NCBI RefSeq assembly: GCF_004296935.1
Contig: NZ_SCVH01000042.1
Span: 1-64,000, forward strand
DNA from: Reyranella sp.
GTDB taxonomy: Bacteria > Pseudomonadota > Alphaproteobacteria > Reyranellales > Reyranellaceae
Length of the DNA: 64,000 bases
Direction: 5' to 3'
Part shown: positions 62,138 to 64,000 of the stretch, in pieces
How positions within the stretch are numbered: the first letter of the stretch is position 1
Layout: the number at the start of each line of letters is the position of its first letter
Position numbers and translations under genes: made by a program
Notes under the pieces: model-generated
The model's database searches: none
Told to the model about the DNA's origin: nothing
Seen by the model: the letters and a program-made list of their open reading frames with translations, nothing else

Positions 62138-63112
62138 TCAGCCGGGTCTGGACGGCGGCAGCGGCACGATGGCCGGCGCCGGCAGAACGGTGCCGGCTGC
62201 CAGGGCGAAGCCGCGCAGGAAGGCATCGGCCGGCTGCGCCGACCGGCCGGGGCGCTGGAGCTGCAGCAGTTTCAGCCCACCGATGCCACAGGCGACGACG
62301 GGAAAGCCGTCGCGTCCGATGGCGAGCGTGCCCGCGGCGCCGCCGGCCAGGGCGAGGCCTGCTGCCAGTACCTTGATGCGCTCGCCGCCATTCTCCTTGG
62401 GCAATTCGAACCAGGTGCCAGGCCAGGGATGGAAGGCGCGGACCTTGCGCTCGAGTTCGGCCGCCGGGCGGCGCCAGTCGAGCGCGCCTTCTTCCTTGCC
62501 GAGCTTGTGGGCGTAGGTGACTCCGTCGTCGGGTTGAGCCACCGGTTCGATCGTGTTGCGCACAAGCCCGTCCAGCGTCGATACGATCAGCCGTGCGCCA
62601 AGCTCGGCCAGGCGGTCGTGCACCGCCTCGGCGGTATCGGCCGAGGAAATCGGCGTGCGTTCGGCCAGCAGCATGGGGCCGGTATCGAGACCTTCGTCCA
62701 TACGCATGGTGGTGACACCGGTCTCGGCGTCATCGGCCAGGATGGCGCGATGGATGGGCGCCGCGCCGCGCCAGCGTGGCAGCAGCGAGCCATGGATGTT
62801 GATGCAGCCCAGCACCGGGGCATCGAGGAAGCTCTTCGGCAGGATATGGCCGTAGGACACGACCACCGCGGCATCGAGATCGAGCGCCTTGAAGGCTTGC
62901 GCTTCTTCGTCGTTCCGGAGGCTCCTGGGTGTGCGCACGGCGAGGCCGAGCGACAAGGCGAGCTCATGCACCGGCGTGCGACGCTCCTGCTGGCCGCGGC
63001 CGGCCGGCTTGGGTGCACGCGTATAGACCACGGCCACGTCGTGGCCGGCTTCGGCCAGCGCCTTGAGTGCCGGCACGGCGAAGGCGGAGGTGCCGAGAAA
63101 CGCAATCTTCAT
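62138..63112 (-). CDS. fmt: Methionyl-tRNA formyltransferase
   Basis: 324 residues. The signature NIHGSLLPRWRGAAPIHRAI near residue 106 holds the catalytic Asn and His, with the Asp in DAETGVTTMRMDEGLD-type sequence near 144. N-terminal FLGTSAFAVPALKAL is the Rossmann-like start. It formylates Met-tRNA(fMet) using 10-formyl-tetrahydrofolate. A def gene, often its neighbour, is not seen. It diverges from zapE across 48 bases. Confidence 0.97.
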   Translation of the reverse strand: MKIAFLGTSAFAVPALKALAEAGHDVAVVYTRAPKPAGRGQQERRTPVHELALSLGLAVRTPRSLRNDEEAQAFKALDLDAAVVVSYGHILPKSFLDAPVLGCINIHGSLLPRWRGAAPIHRAILADDAETGVTTMRMDEGLDTGPMLLAERTPISSADTAEAVHDRLAELGARLIVSTLDGLVRNTIEPVAQPDDGVTYAHKLGKEEGALDWRRPAAELERKVRAFHPWPGTWFELPKENGGERIKVLAAGLALAGGAAGTLAIGRDGFPVVACGIGGLKLLQLQRPGRSAQPADAFLRGFALAAGTVLPAPAIVPLPPSRPG

Positions 63113-63160
63113 CGCCGCACCTTATAGGCAGCCGCGCGGCAGTGAGCTAGTTATGCCGCA

Positions 63161-64000
63161 ATGGACACTCCGATCCCCGCGACGTCTGGCAAGGGACCCG
63201 TCGCCAACCTTGCCCTGCGACGCGCCGCGGGCGAAATCCACGCCGATCCCGTGCAGGAGTGCATCGTTCTGCGACTCCAGGCCGTGCACGACCAACTCGC
63301 CGCGATGTCGGCTCACCCGAACCGGCCCGGCCTGCTGGTGCGGCTGGGGCTGGGACGCGCGCCCAAGCCGGTGTCAGGCCCGCACGGCCTCTACATCTGG
63401 GGGCCCGTCGGCCGCGGCAAGTCGATGCTGATGGACCTGTTCTTCGCCGACGCGCCGGTGGCCAGGAAGCGGCGCGTGCACTTCCACGAATTCATGCTCG
63501 AGGTCCAGGAGCGCCTGCACCGCCGCCGCGAAAAGCTCGCCGCCGAGGGCGCTCCACCGGAAGCCGACACCATCGTGCCGATCGCGCGCGAGATCGCGAC
63601 TGAGACACGGCTGCTGTGCTTCGACGAATTCCAGGTCACCAACATCGCCGATGCGATGATTCTGGCGCGCCTATTCGAAACCCTGTTCGACGAAGGCATG
63701 ACGGTGATCGCCACCTCCAACCGCCAGCCCGACGATCTCTACAAGGACGGGCTGCAGCGCGACCGCTTCCTGCCATTCATAGACCTGGTCAAGCAGCGCC
63801 TAGAAATCCTCGAGCTGGGTGGCGACCAGGACTACCGCATGAACCGCCTGCGCAACTTCGACGCCTATCTGACGCCCTTGGGCGCCTGGGCCAACGCCAA
63901 GCTCGACGAGGCCTTCCGCGCGCTTGCCGCCGGCGCCGACGGCGAGCCGCGCGTGCTGCGCACGCAGGGCCGTGACGTCGAGATTCCGCGCGCCGCCCCC
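63161..64000 (+). CDS. zapE: AFG1/ZapE-like ATPase, 3' end outside window
   Basis: 280 codons are visible from ATG 63161 (MDTPIPATSGKGP); the frame runs off the window without a stop. Walker A is GPVGRGKSMLMDLFF near residue 77 and Walker B LLCFDEFQV near 152. VHFHEFMLEVQERLH and ATSNRQPDDLYKDGLQRDRFLPFI follow in the expected order. ZapE is an AAA-type ATPase that interacts with FtsZ at constriction; mitochondrial AFG1 is its relative. It diverges from fmt. Confidence 0.95.
   Translation, partial: MDTPIPATSGKGPVANLALRRAAGEIHADPVQECIVLRLQAVHDQLAAMSAHPNRPGLLVRLGLGRAPKPVSGPHGLYIWGPVGRGKSMLMDLFFADAPVARKRRVHFHEFMLEVQERLHRRREKLAAEGAPPEADTIVPIAREIATETRLLCFDEFQVTNIADAMILARLFETLFDEGMTVIATSNRQPDDLYKDGLQRDRFLPFIDLVKQRLEILELGGDQDYRMNRLRNFDAYLTPLGAWANAKLDEAFRALAAGADGEPRVLRTQGRDVEIPRAAP

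Overview
This is a GC-rich bacterial chromosome segment whose gene content points to an alphaproteobacterium. The markers are a CcrM-type GANTC methyltransferase, an Fo operon with separate b and b' subunits, gcvT-gcvH-gcvPA-gcvPB behind a tandem glycine riboswitch, and a mutY / DUF721 / DsbA / smc neighbourhood. No phage, CRISPR array or intact transposon is visible. A Rhodospirillales- or Reyranella-like origin is only a guess. Residue motifs were read directly; no similarity search, folding or GC computation was run.

Layout. 1-12 kb: a tRNA-Ser, a small membrane protein, then a leftward translation block (rpmI-rplT-pheS-pheT-lepA and thrS-infC). Three unrelated genes (6758-9402) split this block. 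12-19 kb: a glycosyltransferase, hydrolases, TPR and secreted proteins, and a leftward ispH-thrB-rnhA operon. 19-25 kb: a compact redox operon (CDGSH protein, lipoprotein, Fe-S oxidoreductase, GGCT-like protein), a LysR regulator divergent from an acyl-CoA dehydrogenase, a toxin-antitoxin pair with a broken toxin, and DUF1772 plus TetR genes. 25.6-30.7 kb: glycine riboswitch and glycine cleavage operon, with large inverted repeats between and after the genes. 30.7-35 kb: a luciferase-like oxidoreductase, a 545-bp non-coding stretch with an orphan promoter, and the leftward Fo operon. 35-41.5 kb: a cupin-rhodanese fusion protein, a lytic transglycosylase, a CoA-transferase and two more cupins. 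41.5-50 kb: moaB, a kinase-fold protein, a radical SAM protein, rnhB, small metabolic genes, an acyltransferase and ccrM, with clusters of GANTC sites before the last two. 50-53 kb: regulators, a Rieske oxygenase and a possible IS remnant. 53-64 kb: mutY, a DUF721-DsbA fusion gene, dsbA, smc, dapE, truA, fmt and the start of zapE.

Most genes are housekeeping. The points most worth following up are the probable SD-sequestering element of the glycine riboswitch, the DUF721-DsbA fusion, the cysteine-dioxygenase-like cupin fused to four rhodanese modules, the GANTC clusters around ccrM, the ATA start of infC, the toxin with an internal stop, and the structured non-coding stretch between the luciferase-like gene and atpF.
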